Shown here: positions 1 through 10,782 of the stretch, one piece after another
Layout: the number at the start of each line of letters is the position of its first letter
Numbering within the stretch: the first letter of the stretch is position 1
Origin: Paraglaciecola marina
GTDB taxonomy: Bacteria; Pseudomonadota; Gammaproteobacteria; Enterobacterales; Alteromonadaceae
DNA length: 64,000 nucleotides
NCBI RefSeq assembly: GCF_004360155.1
Contig: NZ_SAIS01000009.1
Span: 144,413-208,412 of the forward strand
Direction of reading: 5' to 3'
Notes under the pieces: generated by a model
Database searches by the model: none
Seen by the model: only the letters and a program-made list of their open reading frames with translations
Told to the model about the DNA's origin: nothing
Position numbers and translations under genes: made by a program

Positions 1-92
1 AAAAATTTACAATATTGCATCAATCCCTTAAAAAAGGGGCTGATAGACAAGCTGCCATTGCCATATCTAACTTGATTGAGGCAGAGGTATGA
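1..92 (+). CDS. lpxB: LpxB C-terminal fragment (lipid-A-disaccharide synthase), cut by window edge
   Basis: An open frame runs from base 3 to a TGA at 90-92 and encodes the last 29 residues of a protein. The fragment ends in an alanine-rich helix ([15 protein letters not shown]), as LpxB C-termini do. The TGA overlaps the ATG of rnhB (ATGA), and lpxB-rnhB-dnaE-accA is the usual gammaproteobacterial order. LpxB condenses UDP-diacylglucosamine with lipid X in lipid A synthesis. The identity rests mainly on position, because only the tail is visible. Confidence 0.7.
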   Translation, partial: KFTILHQSLKKGADRQAAIAISNLIEAEV

Positions 93-682
93 GCCGTTTA
101 TTAGCAGGGGTAGATGAAGTAGGGCGTGGCCCTCTGGTAGGAGATGTCGTTACCGCAGCGGTTATTCTTGACCCAAATCAGCCTATTGCAGGCTTGGCAG
201 ATTCTAAAAAATTGTCTGAAAAAAAGCGCGTCGTATTGGCTGCTGAAATCAAACAAAAAGCATTGGTTTGGTCAATTGGCCGAGCTAGCCCCAAAGAAAT
301 TGATGAGCTAAATATTTTACACGCCACCATGTTAGCCATGACCAGAGCAGTAGAAGGTTTAGTTATACAGCCAGATCATGTCATGGTTGATGGAAATCGC
401 TGTCCCCCTTGGTCATACTCTAGTGAAGCAATTGTGAAAGGCGACGGACTGATAGCGGAAATATCAGCCGCTTCGATTATCGCTAAGGTTACCCGAGATC
501 AAGAAATGCTTGATTTAGATGCACAATATCCAGAGTATGGTTTTGCAAAACATAAGGGATATCCAACCGCTTTTCATCTAGCTAAACTGTTAGAATTAGG
601 TCCGTTACCCGAATATCGAATGAGTTTTAAGCCAGTGCAACAGTCTCTTATCTCGCGCCATGGCCAATTAGCAGGCGCATAA
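89..682 (+). CDS. rnhB: Ribonuclease HII
   Basis: RNase HII cleaves the RNA strand of RNA-DNA hybrids and removes single misincorporated ribonucleotides. At 197 residues it has the normal family length. The acidic metal site is visible as Asp9-Glu10 in AGVDEVGRG, Asp101 in VMVDGN and Asp119 in VKGDG. The C-terminal part has the usual HKGYPT segment. Its start overlaps the lpxB stop by 4 bases, and dnaE begins on the base after its stop, so the three genes appear to be translated as one operon. Confidence 0.97.
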   Translation: MSRLLAGVDEVGRGPLVGDVVTAAVILDPNQPIAGLADSKKLSEKKRVVLAAEIKQKALVWSIGRASPKEIDELNILHATMLAMTRAVEGLVIQPDHVMVDGNRCPPWSYSSEAIVKGDGLIAEISAASIIAKVTRDQEMLDLDAQYPEYGFAKHKGYPTAFHLAKLLELGPLPEYRMSFKPVQQSLISRHGQLAGA

Positions 683-3600
683 ATGACAGAACAACTACCT
701 TCAACTTCCACCAGTTTTGTGCACTTACGTGTGCATAGTGATTTTTCTATGGTAGATGGGTTGAACAAAGTGAAGCCTATTATGGCTCGGGTTAAAGAGT
801 TAAATATGCCCGCGGTCGCCATTACCGACCAAATGAATATGTGCGGTTTGGTTAAGTTTTATGGGCAAGCCCATGGAAATGGTATAAAACCTATTATTGG
901 CACTGATTTTTGGGTGCAAAGTGACGAAATGGAAGGGCGAATTTTTCGTCTCACACTACTTGCCTTAGATAATCATGGTTACAAAAACATTACCTTGCTT
1001 ATCTCAAAAGCTTATTTACGAGGTAACCTGCAAGATAAACCAGTCATTGATAAGCAATGGTTAGCAGAGCACAACCAGGGCGTGTTGATAATCTCAGGCG
1101 GTAAATCAGGTGACTTAGGTATTGCTTTAACCAAAGGTAATCACACCACTGCTTTGGCAATTACTCAGTTCTATCAAGAGTACTTTGCTGATCGTTATTA
1201 TATTGAGTTAACGCGAACCGCAAGACTCGGTGAAGAAGACTATATTCACCGGGCGGTAGAGTGGGCAGGTCAACATGATTTACCCGTAGTGGCCACCAAC
1301 GAAGTGTGCTTTATTAAAAAAGAAGGATTCGACGCGCATGAGATTCGCGTTGCTATTCATGATGGCTTTACATTGGTCGACCCCCGCAGACCAAAAGAAT
1401 ACAGTGAGCAACAATATTTACGCTCTGCAGAAGAAATGGCCGAGCTTTTTGCCGATATACCAGAAGCATTACAAAACACAGTAGAAATTGCTAAACGATG
1501 TAACGTTACTGTGCAGTTAGGTACTTACTTTTTACCTGATTTCCCAACCGAAGGTATGGATATCAAAGACTTTTTAGTTAAGGTATCCAGAGAAGGGCTA
1601 GAAAGGCGTTTAGCGTTTTTATTTCCTGACGAACAAGAGCGAATAGAGAAGCGCCCTGAGTACGATGAGCGACTTGAAATCGAATTAGGCGTTATTAACC
1701 AAATGGGGTTCCCTGGTTACTTTTTGATCGTGATGGAGTTTATTCAGTGGAGTAAAGATAACAATATTCCAGTTGGCCCAGGTCGAGGGTCAGGTGCAGG
1801 GTCATTGGTGGCTTACGCGTTGGATATTACCGACTTAGACCCATTAGAATACGATTTATTATTCGAACGTTTCTTGAACCCAGAACGGGTATCTATGCCA
1901 GACTTCGACGTCGATTTTTGCATGGACAGACGTGACGAAGTTATCGACCACGTTGCTGAAATGTATGGTCGTGATGCGGTATCGCAAATTATCACCTTCG
2001 GAACCATGGCCGCAAAAGCCGTGGTACGAGACGTAGGTAGGGTGTTAGGGCACCCATATGGTTTTGTTGACAGACTATCTAAACTAATACCACCCACGCC
2101 AGGCATGACCCTTGAAAAGGCCTTCTTAGAAGAGCCAAGGCTGCAAGAAGCCTACGACGAAGATGAAGAAGTAAAAGAACTCATCGACATGTGTCGTATC
2201 TTAGAAGGGGTAACCCGTAATGCTGGTAAACATGCTGGTGGTGTGGTTATCGCCCCCACAGTTATCACTGATTTTGCTCCTTTGTATTGTGATGACGAAG
2301 GTAAAAATCCGGTTACTCAATTTGATAAGAATGACGTGGAAACCGCTGGGTTAGTAAAATTTGACTTCCTCGGTTTACGTACTTTGACCATTATCCAATG
2401 GGCCATTGATATGATTAAGCTGGGTAAAAATATCGATGTTGATATCGCGTCTATCCCCTTAGAAGATCCTCGCTCATTTAAAATATTACAAAATGCCGAA
2501 ACCACGGCTGTGTTCCAATTAGAATCACGGGGTATGAAGGAGCTGATTAAGCGCCTTAAGCCTGATTCATTCGAAGATATCATCGCACTGGTAGCGCTAT
2601 TTAGACCTGGGCCTTTGCAATCAGGCATGGTTGATAACTTTATCGACCGTAAACATGGCCGTGAAGAAGTGTCTTACCCAGATGCCGAATACCAACATGA
2701 ATGTTTAAAAACAATTCTTCAGCCTACCTACGGCATTATTTTGTATCAAGAACAGGTAATGCAAATAGCCCAAGAAATGTCAGGTTATAGCTTAGGTGGC
2801 GCTGATTTATTACGTCGAGCTATGGGTAAGAAAAAAGCCGAGGAGATGGAAAAGCAGCGGGGCTCATTTGAAGCCGGCGCTGAAGCCAACGGTATTGATC
2901 CTAACCTAGCAGGTAAAATTTTTGATTTGGTTGAAAAATTTGCGGGTTATGGTTTTAACAAATCTCACTCTGCAGCTTATGCCTTAGTTTCATATCAAAC
3001 TCTGTGGCTCAAGACCCATTATCCTGCCGAATTTATGGCGGCTGTAATGTCTGCTGATATGGACAATTCAGATAAAATTGTAACCTTAGTAGATGAATGT
3101 GATCGCATGGGGTTAACCATTTTACCTCCTGATGTGAATGCGGGTAGTCACAAGTTCACAGTTGATGAAGAAGGTCGCATTGTATATGGCATAGGCGCTG
3201 TTAAAGGGGTGGGTGAAGGCCCAATCGAAGCTATTATTGAAGCTAGAGAGCAGCAAGGTAAATTTAGTGATTTATTCGACTTTTGCGCCAAGATTGATGT
3301 CAAACGTATTAACAAGCGCATACTAGAAAAACTGGTATTAGCTGGGGCCTTAGATAATTTAGGTCCGCACCGTGCTTCACTAATGGCATCTTTACCCGAC
3401 GCACTAGCGGCTGCAGGGCAACATGCCAAAGACCAAACTTCGGGTCAGTCGGATATGTTTGGGTTACTCACTACTGAGCCTGAGCAAGTACAACAAGCTT
3501 TTGCAGACGTACCTGAGTGGCCAGAGAAAGTATGGCTAGAGGGTGAGAAAAACACCTTAGGTTTATACCTAACCGGCCACCCAATTAATCAGTACGTAAA

Positions 3601-4168
3601 CGAAATCAAACATTACGCGCCCACACGCTTAGTTGATTTAAAACCGACTCACAGAGATCAAACTGCTTATGCGGTTGGGTTAGTGCTTGGTGTAAGAGTT
3701 ATGACTAACAAGCGAGGCAGACGTTGGGCTTTAGTGACTTTAGACGACAAGAGTGCCAGAATCGACGTTAGGTTTTTCCCCGATATGCTAGAACAATACG
3801 AAGAATTGCTGCAAACGGATAAAATATTGGTCATAAGTGGACAGGTCAGCTTTGATGAATTCTCCGGTGGCAATACAATGTCGGCCCGCGACGCCATGGA
3901 CTTAGTTCAGGCTAGAGAGAAAAATGCCAAGTGTTTGCAGTTACAAATGCAATCTAGCTGGTGCAATTCATCAACCGTGGGTAAACTACAGACAATATTT
4001 CAGCCATATCAAGGTGGAAGTTGCCCGGTACAGGTACATTATGTCCATCCGGATGCAAAAGCAGACTTAACCTTGGGCGCTCAGTGGTATGTTACGCCAC
4101 AAGATGAGTTAATATACGACCTACAACAGTTGTTAGGTAAGCCGCAGGTTAATTTAGAATTTCATTAG
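683..4168 (+). CDS. dnaE: DNA polymerase III alpha subunit
   Basis: This is the replicative polymerase subunit of the Pol III core, 1161 residues long, the normal DnaE1 length. An N-terminal PHP domain starts around residue 12 ([13 protein letters not shown]). The palm catalytic aspartates lie in PDFDVDF at Asp407 and Asp409, matching E. coli D401/D403. The fingers include [14 protein letters not shown], and helix-hairpin-helix, OB-fold and C-terminal tau-binding regions follow. The ATG directly follows the rnhB TAA with no spacer, so the ribosome-binding site lies inside rnhB. accA starts 53 bases downstream. Confidence 0.98.
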   Translation: MTEQLPSTSTSFVHLRVHSDFSMVDGLNKVKPIMARVKELNMPAVAITDQMNMCGLVKFYGQAHGNGIKPIIGTDFWVQSDEMEGRIFRLTLLALDNHGYKNITLLISKAYLRGNLQDKPVIDKQWLAEHNQGVLIISGGKSGDLGIALTKGNHTTALAITQFYQEYFADRYYIELTRTARLGEEDYIHRAVEWAGQHDLPVVATNEVCFIKKEGFDAHEIRVAIHDGFTLVDPRRPKEYSEQQYLRSAEEMAELFADIPEALQNTVEIAKRCNVTVQLGTYFLPDFPTEGMDIKDFLVKVSREGLERRLAFLFPDEQERIEKRPEYDERLEIELGVINQMGFPGYFLIVMEFIQWSKDNNIPVGPGRGSGAGSLVAYALDITDLDPLEYDLLFERFLNPERVSMPDFDVDFCMDRRDEVIDHVAEMYGRDAVSQIITFGTMAAKAVVRDVGRVLGHPYGFVDRLSKLIPPTPGMTLEKAFLEEPRLQEAYDEDEEVKELIDMCRILEGVTRNAGKHAGGVVIAPTVITDFAPLYCDDEGKNPVTQFDKNDVETAGLVKFDFLGLRTLTIIQWAIDMIKLGKNIDVDIASIPLEDPRSFKILQNAETTAVFQLESRGMKELIKRLKPDSFEDIIALVALFRPGPLQSGMVDNFIDRKHGREEVSYPDAEYQHECLKTILQPTYGIILYQEQVMQIAQEMSGYSLGGADLLRRAMGKKKAEEMEKQRGSFEAGAEANGIDPNLAGKIFDLVEKFAGYGFNKSHSAAYALVSYQTLWLKTHYPAEFMAAVMSADMDNSDKIVTLVDECDRMGLTILPPDVNAGSHKFTVDEEGRIVYGIGAVKGVGEGPIEAIIEAREQQGKFSDLFDFCAKIDVKRINKRILEKLVLAGALDNLGPHRASLMASLPDALAAAGQHAKDQTSGQSDMFGLLTTEPEQVQQAFADVPEWPEKVWLEGEKNTLGLYLTGHPINQYVNEIKHYAPTRLVDLKPTHRDQTAYAVGLVLGVRVMTNKRGRRWALVTLDDKSARIDVRFFPDMLEQYEELLQTDKILVISGQVSFDEFSGGNTMSARDAMDLVQAREKNAKCLQLQMQSSWCNSSTVGKLQTIFQPYQGGSCPVQVHYVHPDAKADLTLGAQWYVTPQDELIYDLQQLLGKPQVNLEFH

Positions 4169-4221
4169 TCTAGCCAGTAAATGAAGAATGAAATAAGCAA
4201 CAAATTATTATTAGGTGTTCA

Positions 4222-5178
4222 ATGAGTGTAAATTTTTTGGAATTCGAAAAGCCCATCGCTGATTTAGAAGCGAAGATTGAAGAGTTAAGATTGGTCAATC
4301 AAGGGGGAGAGTTCGATGTTAGTCTTGAAGAAGAAATAACTAAACTTCGAGAAAAAAGTGCAGAATTAAGTCGTAAAATCTTTGCAGATTTAGGAGCTTG
4401 GCAGGTACAGCAAATCGCCCGTCATCCCATGCGTCCGTATACCTATGATTACATTGAGCTTATTTGTACTGACTTTGATGAATTGGCAGGTGATCGCGCT
4501 TTTGCAGACGACAAAGCAATAGTGGGTGGTCTAGCTAAAATTGATGAGCAGCCAGTGATGATAATTGGCCATCAAAAAGGCCGTGATACCAAAGAAAAAA
4601 TCAAACGTAACTTTGGTATGCCTAAACCAGAAGGATACCGCAAAGCATTACGTTTAATGGAAATGGCAGAACGTTTCAATTTACCCATCATCACCTTTAT
4701 TGATACTCCAGGTGCATATCCAGGAGTAGGCGCTGAAGAGCGTGGTCAAAGTGAAGCCATTGCCAAAAACCTAAAAGTCATGGCTGGCCTGAAAGTCCCC
4801 GTTATTTGTACCGTAATCGGTGAGGGCGGTTCTGGTGGTGCACTTGCTATCGGTGTGGGTGACAGAGTAAACATGCTGCAATATAGTACATACTCGGTTA
4901 TTTCTCCTGAAGGTTGCGCGTCAATCTTGTGGAAGAGCGCTGAAAAAGCCCCACAAGCCGCAGAAGCTATGGGTGTAAGTGCAGGGAAAATTAAAGAACT
5001 GGGCCTTATCAATCATATTGTTGAAGAGCCGTTAGGGGGAGCCCATCGTGACCACGTCAGCATGGCGGCAAACTTAAAAGCCACAATTAAACAACAGTTA
5101 GCACAACTAGGTAGCTTATCTACGGAAGAGTTGCTTGATGAACGCTACAAACGTTTAATGTCTTTTGGCTACTGTTAA
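4222..5178 (+). CDS. accA: Acetyl-CoA carboxylase carboxyltransferase subunit alpha
   Basis: AccA pairs with AccD to move the carboxyl group from carboxybiotin to acetyl-CoA, giving malonyl-CoA for fatty-acid synthesis. The protein is 318 residues, the normal length, beginning with the typical [19 protein letters not shown] helix. The crotonase-like core contains the family segments [24 protein letters not shown] and [15 protein letters not shown]. It follows dnaE in the conserved order and is closed by a hairpin terminator before tilS. Confidence 0.98.
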   Translation: MSVNFLEFEKPIADLEAKIEELRLVNQGGEFDVSLEEEITKLREKSAELSRKIFADLGAWQVQQIARHPMRPYTYDYIELICTDFDELAGDRAFADDKAIVGGLAKIDEQPVMIIGHQKGRDTKEKIKRNFGMPKPEGYRKALRLMEMAERFNLPIITFIDTPGAYPGVGAEERGQSEAIAKNLKVMAGLKVPVICTVIGEGGSGGALAIGVGDRVNMLQYSTYSVISPEGCASILWKSAEKAPQAAEAMGVSAGKIKELGLINHIVEEPLGGAHRDHVSMAANLKATIKQQLAQLGSLSTEELLDERYKRLMSFGYC

Positions 5179-5201
5179 GCTTTAGACTCACGTTATACTA
5201 C

Positions 5202-5241
5202 AAAGCCATTTGCTGGTTTAAGGCAGATGGCTTTTTTGTTT
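5202..5241 (+). terminator. Rho-independent terminator after accA
   Basis: The arms AAAGCCATTTGC and GCAGATGGCTTT form a stem with one G-U pair around a short loop, followed by a T tract (TTTTTTGTTTTT). It lies between the accA stop and the tilS start and ends only about 10 bases before the tilS ATG. tilS is therefore probably reached by read-through or by a promoter inside the terminator region. Confidence 0.8.
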
Positions 5242-5251
5242 TTGGGATATT

Positions 5252-6622
5252 ATGTCACTACTAACCACATTAAACGTACATTTATCAGTGTCACCCTTGA
5301 GTGAAGCTAATGATATTGTGGTCGCCTATAGCGGTGGTGTAGATTCTCATGTGTTATTGCATGCTCTCAGTGAGCTTAAGCAACACCAAGCCAATTCTTT
5401 TAATTTACACGCAATCCATATTCACCATGGCCTCAACCAAAATGCCAATATGTGGCAAGAACATTGCCGTGCAGTATGCCTAGAACTTGGTGTGAGCTTT
5501 CAAACAGCGAACGTAGCAGTTAATGCACAAGCTAGGCAAAGCTTAGAGGCTCAAGCCCGAGATGCCCGCTATCAAAAGTTAGTGGAGATGGCGCCAGCTG
5601 ATAGCCAAATATTGCTGGGGCAACATCAAGATGATCAGCTAGAAACCTTTTTATTGCAGTTAAAAAGGGGGGCAGGGCCTAAAGGCCTGTCGGCCATGAA
5701 TCAACAATGGTCTGTTACAAATACTAGTGGGGCTGAGCTGAAAATCGTTAACTTTTATCGACCGCTTTTAGAGATTAGCCAGAAAGACATTTTAGAATAC
5801 GCCCAGCAGCAAAAGCTGAAATGGGTTGAAGACGAATCAAATCAAGACGCGCAATTCGACAGAAACTTTTTAAGACTAGATGTGTTACCTATTTTACAAA
5901 ACAGATGGCCAGAGTTAGCAAGTTCGGTCTCTCGCAGTGCTCAGTTATGTGCGCAACAGCAAAAAATGCTAGATGAAATCTGTGCAGAAAAACTAGCCAT
6001 TATTCAAAGCTCAAAAAGTAGTTTAGACCTCAATGAATTACTCAAGTTAAGTGAAAAATGGCTACACCAATTGGTGCGCTATTGGCTATCGCAGCAAGGT
6101 ATTGCGAGCCCTTCATTAGCGGTGTTACAGCAACTATTGCCCCAAGTGCTGTTAGCCGCAGAAGACGCCAACCCAATACTTCAATGGCAAACTTGGCAAT
6201 TTAGACGTTTTAATCAGCAACTTTATGTAATCCCTGTACCTATTGAATTACCTGAGTTTGAAAAGCTTTGGCAAGGGGAAAGCGGTATGGTTTTGCCAGA
6301 AAATTTGGGTTGCTTATGTTTTACCCAAGATAATAACGAATTAGATACTAACCAAGTATTCTTAGCTATAAACCCAGATTTAGGGCCATTAACCGTGCGC
6401 CTAGGGGGTTATTCAGCCAAGTTTAAACCCAAAGGTAGTCAATATAGCAAACCCATAAAGCAATGGTTTAAGCTATGGAAGGTGCCCCCATGGATACGTG
6501 ATAACACTTTGATAATTATCCAGAACCAAGATGTTATTGGGTTAATAGGCGAAGGTAAGTGCTACCAAGCTGCGGTTAAGCTGAACCAGGTTCGCCCCAT
6601 ATTTATTAGCCTACAAAAGTAG
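5252..6622 (+). CDS. tilS: tRNA(Ile)-lysidine synthase
   Basis: TilS adds lysine to C34 of the CAU-anticodon tRNA-Ile so that it reads AUA. The PP-loop ATPase motif SGGVDS is at residues 27-32 (VAYSGGVDSHVLLHAL), followed by the HIHHGLNQNA and GQHQDDQLETFLL segments of the N-terminal catalytic domain. The C-terminal substrate-binding domain ends with the typical KQWFKLWKVPPW(I)R stretch. At 456 residues it has normal length. Its stop lies one base from the stop of the convergent downstream gene, with no terminator between. Confidence 0.96.
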   Translation: MSLLTTLNVHLSVSPLSEANDIVVAYSGGVDSHVLLHALSELKQHQANSFNLHAIHIHHGLNQNANMWQEHCRAVCLELGVSFQTANVAVNAQARQSLEAQARDARYQKLVEMAPADSQILLGQHQDDQLETFLLQLKRGAGPKGLSAMNQQWSVTNTSGAELKIVNFYRPLLEISQKDILEYAQQQKLKWVEDESNQDAQFDRNFLRLDVLPILQNRWPELASSVSRSAQLCAQQQKMLDEICAEKLAIIQSSKSSLDLNELLKLSEKWLHQLVRYWLSQQGIASPSLAVLQQLLPQVLLAAEDANPILQWQTWQFRRFNQQLYVIPVPIELPEFEKLWQGESGMVLPENLGCLCFTQDNNELDTNQVFLAINPDLGPLTVRLGGYSAKFKPKGSQYSKPIKQWFKLWKVPPWIRDNTLIIIQNQDVIGLIGEGKCYQAAVKLNQVRPIFISLQK

Positions 6623-6623
6623 T

Positions 6624-8291
6624 TTAAATACCTAATGCAGCTTTGGTTAGCGCTTTAGAAATACGGCTTTTATACTCCTCAAAGTCCGATTGTTGAGTCT
6701 CAGTTAGAGTTGAAGTCTCTAAAGTTTCTATACACCCTTTTGCGTGCTCAGTTTCTTGTTCGGTTAAGCCTTCTTCTTCAGCAATAATAGCCAGTACCTT
6801 TAAAATACTCACCATAATACTTTTGTTATTGGGTGATAACTGGGTGGCTTGGCACAACAAATTATAGGCTGGTTGATAACGTTGATTTTTGTAATAAGAA
6901 GAAGCCATTTCGGCGATTTCTCTAGGATTATAACGAATATCTTTTCGCTCCCTAGATTCTTGGTCTATGTAGGCGGTTAACACCTTACCTGTGAAAGAGT
7001 CATGAGACATAAACTCCTTCATTTGTTCAAGTAATAACATGGATTGTTCCCACATGCCTACTTCATGATAAGCCTTAACTTTATCTAAGTTATCTTCAAA
7101 GTACTTTTGTGCCTTTACCGGTAAGCTTTTTTGAAAATGTCTATGTAAAGCTTTTTCTGCTTCTCTTTTATTTTGCCTAGAATTCATTATTCGAATTTCA
7201 ATGATACTTATCTGTTCACCTAATTCATTAGCAGCACCAAAGTCTGACTTTAGCTCTTTTATATTTCTTTCTGTTCTAGCTATTAATTTGTTCGCTTCTG
7301 GGTTAGACAGGGTTGGCGCAAGATCGATAGCAGAACGTATTACGTTAAGCTGCAGTAACGGGGTATCATGAATAGAGTTTTTAGCATATTTCAACATGTT
7401 TCTCGTGGCAACATATTGGCCTAACCTATCGTGATTTAACCTAGCCAAATTCCAAGAGTTTTTATTACGTTCGATACTGCGGGGCGCTAATTTAGTCGCT
7501 TCTTGAATGATTTGGTAACCCATTTGAAAGTCTTCTTTACCAATATAGTATTCAGCCAGTAAATCGTAGGTTGCAAACTTAGTGTCTTCACGTTCAAGCA
7601 GTTTATCTGTTAATTCAGACGCTTCTGTAATCATATCTTGCTTTAAAAGTGAATTGGCCAAACCCACATGGACCCAAGCATAATCATAGGTAGCCAGTAA
7701 TTTATTATAGAAACGCTGGGCCTCTTTATACTCACGTAAATTGATTAAACTACGCCCTATTAAGCGGTTTATGTGTGGATGATATAAAACTAAGGTTTCG
7801 TCTTTTAATTGTCTTTCAGCGTAATAGATTGCCGTCGCATACTCTTCCTGCTCGAAGCAATATCGCAATGCATAGAGTTTTTGCTCGATCATTAACAGTT
7901 GTTGTATACGATGTTCAACTTTAGACTGATCTAATGGTTTTACCCAAAAATCTGTGGGCTCCATTTCTACAACGCAATTAACTAATCCTTCACTGGTATC
8001 GGCGCTGAGAAAAATGACACAGGTGGTTTTTTTTATATGCCCCTTAAACTTCATCTCTTCTAAAAGGTTAAAACCGTCTTTATCGCTTTTAACGTCAAAG
8101 GCAATTAACACCATATCAAACTTAGTTGCGTTACATAAACGTAACGCAGTATAGGCGTTATGGGCACTTTGAATTTTTTTAATACCCGCATCAATTAGGG
8201 CTGCTTTTACTACTGTATGTACCAACGCCTGCCCATCAATAATCAGCACATTTAATTCATTCCAAGGCTTTTGATCGGGGATTTCTATCAA
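6624..8291 (-). CDS. Receiver-like domain + TPR protein, paralog 1
   Basis: Residues 12-130 form a CheY-like receiver domain (LNVLIIDGQALVHTVV, FLSADT, FWVKPLD). The rest of the 555 residues is helical with TPR-type repeats. The conserved Ser/Thr (Ser96) and Lys-Pro (Lys118) of receivers are present. Where the phosphoacceptor aspartate is expected the sequence is Ala64-Phe65 (LIAFDV), and one of the two acid-pocket aspartates is Gly20. It is therefore probably a pseudo-receiver, though Asp66 could conceivably substitute. The start is TTG, preceded by AAGGA at good spacing and shared with the neighbouring paralog. Its function is unknown; a scaffold or adaptor role is inference. Confidence 0.85.
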   Translation of the reverse strand: MIEIPDQKPWNELNVLIIDGQALVHTVVKAALIDAGIKKIQSAHNAYTALRLCNATKFDMVLIAFDVKSDKDGFNLLEEMKFKGHIKKTTCVIFLSADTSEGLVNCVVEMEPTDFWVKPLDQSKVEHRIQQLLMIEQKLYALRYCFEQEEYATAIYYAERQLKDETLVLYHPHINRLIGRSLINLREYKEAQRFYNKLLATYDYAWVHVGLANSLLKQDMITEASELTDKLLEREDTKFATYDLLAEYYIGKEDFQMGYQIIQEATKLAPRSIERNKNSWNLARLNHDRLGQYVATRNMLKYAKNSIHDTPLLQLNVIRSAIDLAPTLSNPEANKLIARTERNIKELKSDFGAANELGEQISIIEIRIMNSRQNKREAEKALHRHFQKSLPVKAQKYFEDNLDKVKAYHEVGMWEQSMLLLEQMKEFMSHDSFTGKVLTAYIDQESRERKDIRYNPREIAEMASSYYKNQRYQPAYNLLCQATQLSPNNKSIMVSILKVLAIIAEEEGLTEQETEHAKGCIETLETSTLTETQQSDFEEYKSRISKALTKAALGI

Positions 8292-8617
8292 GCTTTCATT
8301 CCTTTAAAATCAAATATATATCTACAGGTAATTAATTTATTATCCTATACAGCTAAAGTCTAGTTTTTATACGTTAAAGCAGTTGGAATCAGTGTTTTTA
8401 ACCGTTAGGTATAAATTTGGGAAGGTATCCATGAGGTTTAGACTTTTTTCTCTATAAAAATCGACCTAATTGCCCGTAAAAATTATTGACGACATAGCCT
8501 TAATTAATCTACTAGGGATCAAATCAATCGATAAAAATAAAAGCTTTCTGAAAGGCATATAAATTAGCAAAATAGAGATTTTTAAGGATGAGGGGTAATA
8601 GTTACATCAACTAAAGT
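8292..8617. other. Spacer between the two tandem paralogs
   Basis: The 326 bases hold no gene. The part next to the upstream end of paralog 1 (about 8292-8390) resembles the matching upstream region of paralog 2 (about 10268-10365). Shared blocks are ATCAAGCTTTCATTCCTTTA and TTAATTTATTA. The duplicated unit therefore appears to include the promoter and translation-start region. The remainder is AT-rich without a clear hairpin. Confidence 0.6.
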
Positions 8618-10267
8618 TTATTCTTCTATATCCCTAAGTACTTTATCAATACGCACTTTGTATTCATTGAATAGGGCTTGCTGTTGCTCAGATAATTTCA
8701 CATCAACTAAAAATTTAATACTCTCTTCAGCGTGTAGGCTTTCAGCTTCAGTTAACCCCGATTCTTCAGCAATAATTGCTAACACTTTGAGTATAGTAAT
8801 CACTATGTTTTTATTGTTTGGAGACAATTTATTGGCTTGGCATAGAAAGTTATAAGATGGCTTGTAGCGCTTGTTCTTATAATGGGATGATGCCATTTCG
8901 CCCAACTCTTTTGGGTTGTAACGAATATTTTCCCGTTCCTGTGACTCTTGTTCTAGGTAAGCAGTGAGTACCTTGCCTGTAAAGGAATCATCGGAAACGC
9001 CACCTTTCATTTCATTAAGTATCGACATTGATTTTTCCCACATTCCCGCTTCGTGGTAAGCCTTTACTTTATCTAATTCATCTTCAAAACTACTTTGTAT
9101 ATCTAAGGCTGAGTTCTCTTCTATAAGGGCCTCTGCCACTTTTTTATTATTTCTTAAGCTCATTAACCTAATGTTTATTATGGTTAGTTGCTCTTTTAGT
9201 TCATTCGCCACAGTGAAATCAGATTTAAGCCGCTCGATACTTCTTTCGGTATTTGCGAGAAGTTTATTAGACTCAGCTTCGGGTAACGTTGCAGCAAGAT
9301 CTATAGCCGAACGAATAACGTTCAGTTGCAGAACAGGAGAGTCATGAATAGAGTTTTTTGCATACTTAGACATGTTTTTAGTTGCTATATATTGACCTAA
9401 ACGGTCGTGATTTAGCCGTGCTAAATTCCACGATTTTCTATTTCGTTCAATACTACGAGGGGCTAATTTTGTGGCCTCTTGAATAATTTCGTAACCCAAT
9501 TGAAAGTTTTCTTTAGCAATATGGTATTCAGCTAACAAGTCATAAGTCGCAAACTTTGTATCTTCTCGCTGTAGTAACTCATTGGTTAAGGTAGTTGCTT
9601 CATCCATTTTATCTTGTTGCAGTAGCGTAGCGGCAAGACCAACCTGTACCCAGGCGTAAGAGTATGTTTCAGCTATTTTTTCATAAAAAGCTTGTGCTTC
9701 TTTGTATTCTCGTAAATTAAATAAACAGCGACCAATTAAGCGATTTATATGGGGGTGATATAGTACTAAAGAATCATCTTTTAATTGTCGCTCAGCGTAA
9801 TAAATAGCAGTAGGGTACTCTTCTTTATCGAAACAAAATCGCAAAGCGTAAAGCTTTTGTTCAATCAGCAAAATCTGCTGAATACGATGTTCAACTTTTG
9901 ATTTATCCAATGGCTTAACCCAAAAATCTGTAGGCTCCATTTCAACAACACAATTAACTAAGCCTTTATTGGTATCAGCACTGAGAAATACAACACAGGT
10001 GGTTTTGGTAATATAACCTTTGAACTTCATCTCTTCTAAAAGGTTAAAACCATCTTTATCACTTTTCACATCAAATGCGATAAGCACCATATCAAACTTG
10101 GTGGACTCACATAATTGCAATGCTGTATACGAATTATGAGCACTTTGAATATTTTTAATACCTGCATCTAGTAACGCGGCTTTTATCACCGTATGTACCA
10201 GTGCTTGTCCATCAATAACTAGAATTTCTAATTTATTCGAAGGTTTTTGTTCAGGTATTTTTATCAA
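8618..10267 (-). CDS. Receiver-like domain + TPR protein, paralog 2
   Basis: This 549-residue protein is closely similar to the adjacent 555-residue one along its whole length and has the same domain order: receiver fold (about 12-130), then TPR-like helices. It has the same atypical features: Gly20 in the acid pocket, Ala64-Phe65 in place of the phosphoacceptor, and Lys118-Pro retained. The C-terminal third is the most divergent part. The start is TTG with an AAGGA site, as in paralog 1. A tandem duplication is the simplest origin. The two copies could interact with each other or with different partners; nothing in the sequence decides this. Confidence 0.85.
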   Translation of the reverse strand: MIKIPEQKPSNKLEILVIDGQALVHTVIKAALLDAGIKNIQSAHNSYTALQLCESTKFDMVLIAFDVKSDKDGFNLLEEMKFKGYITKTTCVVFLSADTNKGLVNCVVEMEPTDFWVKPLDKSKVEHRIQQILLIEQKLYALRFCFDKEEYPTAIYYAERQLKDDSLVLYHPHINRLIGRCLFNLREYKEAQAFYEKIAETYSYAWVQVGLAATLLQQDKMDEATTLTNELLQREDTKFATYDLLAEYHIAKENFQLGYEIIQEATKLAPRSIERNRKSWNLARLNHDRLGQYIATKNMSKYAKNSIHDSPVLQLNVIRSAIDLAATLPEAESNKLLANTERSIERLKSDFTVANELKEQLTIINIRLMSLRNNKKVAEALIEENSALDIQSSFEDELDKVKAYHEAGMWEKSMSILNEMKGGVSDDSFTGKVLTAYLEQESQERENIRYNPKELGEMASSHYKNKRYKPSYNFLCQANKLSPNNKNIVITILKVLAIIAEESGLTEAESLHAEESIKFLVDVKLSEQQQALFNEYKVRIDKVLRDIEE

Positions 10268-10782
10268 GCTTTCATTCCTTTATAAATCAAATGTTTACCT
10301 ACAAGTAGTTAATTTATTATGCTAGAACATGAATGTCTAGTTATCATACTTTAAACTAAGTGGGGGCAAAATTTCTGAGGATAAGGTATAGAAATACATA
10401 TATAGATTTTACATCTTATCTTTTAGTTTTATGTACAAAAATAAAAGCATATTAACTGTATTTAACCATGCTTACATGGCCGTGGATCCCTATTACCTTC
10501 TTTTTACGTTAGCTATTCTAAGGTTGAGGTGCCACCCTATCAAATGGTCTTTCTCAGTACAGAACCCACGTGAGCAGCTTACTGCTGATTCCTGTAAATG
10601 AAGCTGCTCCGTCGTAATTGCAATGTCTTGAATAGGGATTGGGCAAAACCCGAATGATAGATAATAGGTTTTGCCATTTGCATGAATTGAATGGTTATTC
10701 TCTTTGTTTATTACACCGTTATTGTGTGGTGACAATAAGTGTCTATTCGCTCCCGTTAAATTATATGATTCAATTTTTAAAA
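10268..10782. other. Gene-poor spacer with one doubtful small frame
   Basis: The first 100 bases are the duplicated upstream region of paralog 2. A reverse-strand open frame of 80 codons (10493-10735, TTG start) codes for a peptide with no recognised domain, no convincing ribosome-binding site and no neighbour that would support it, so I do not call it a gene. Nothing else is recognised here. Confidence 0.5.

Noticed and set aside
10493..10735. An 80-codon reverse frame with TTG start
   Set aside because: No domain, weak start and no supporting neighbour. It might be real, but the sequence alone does not support it.
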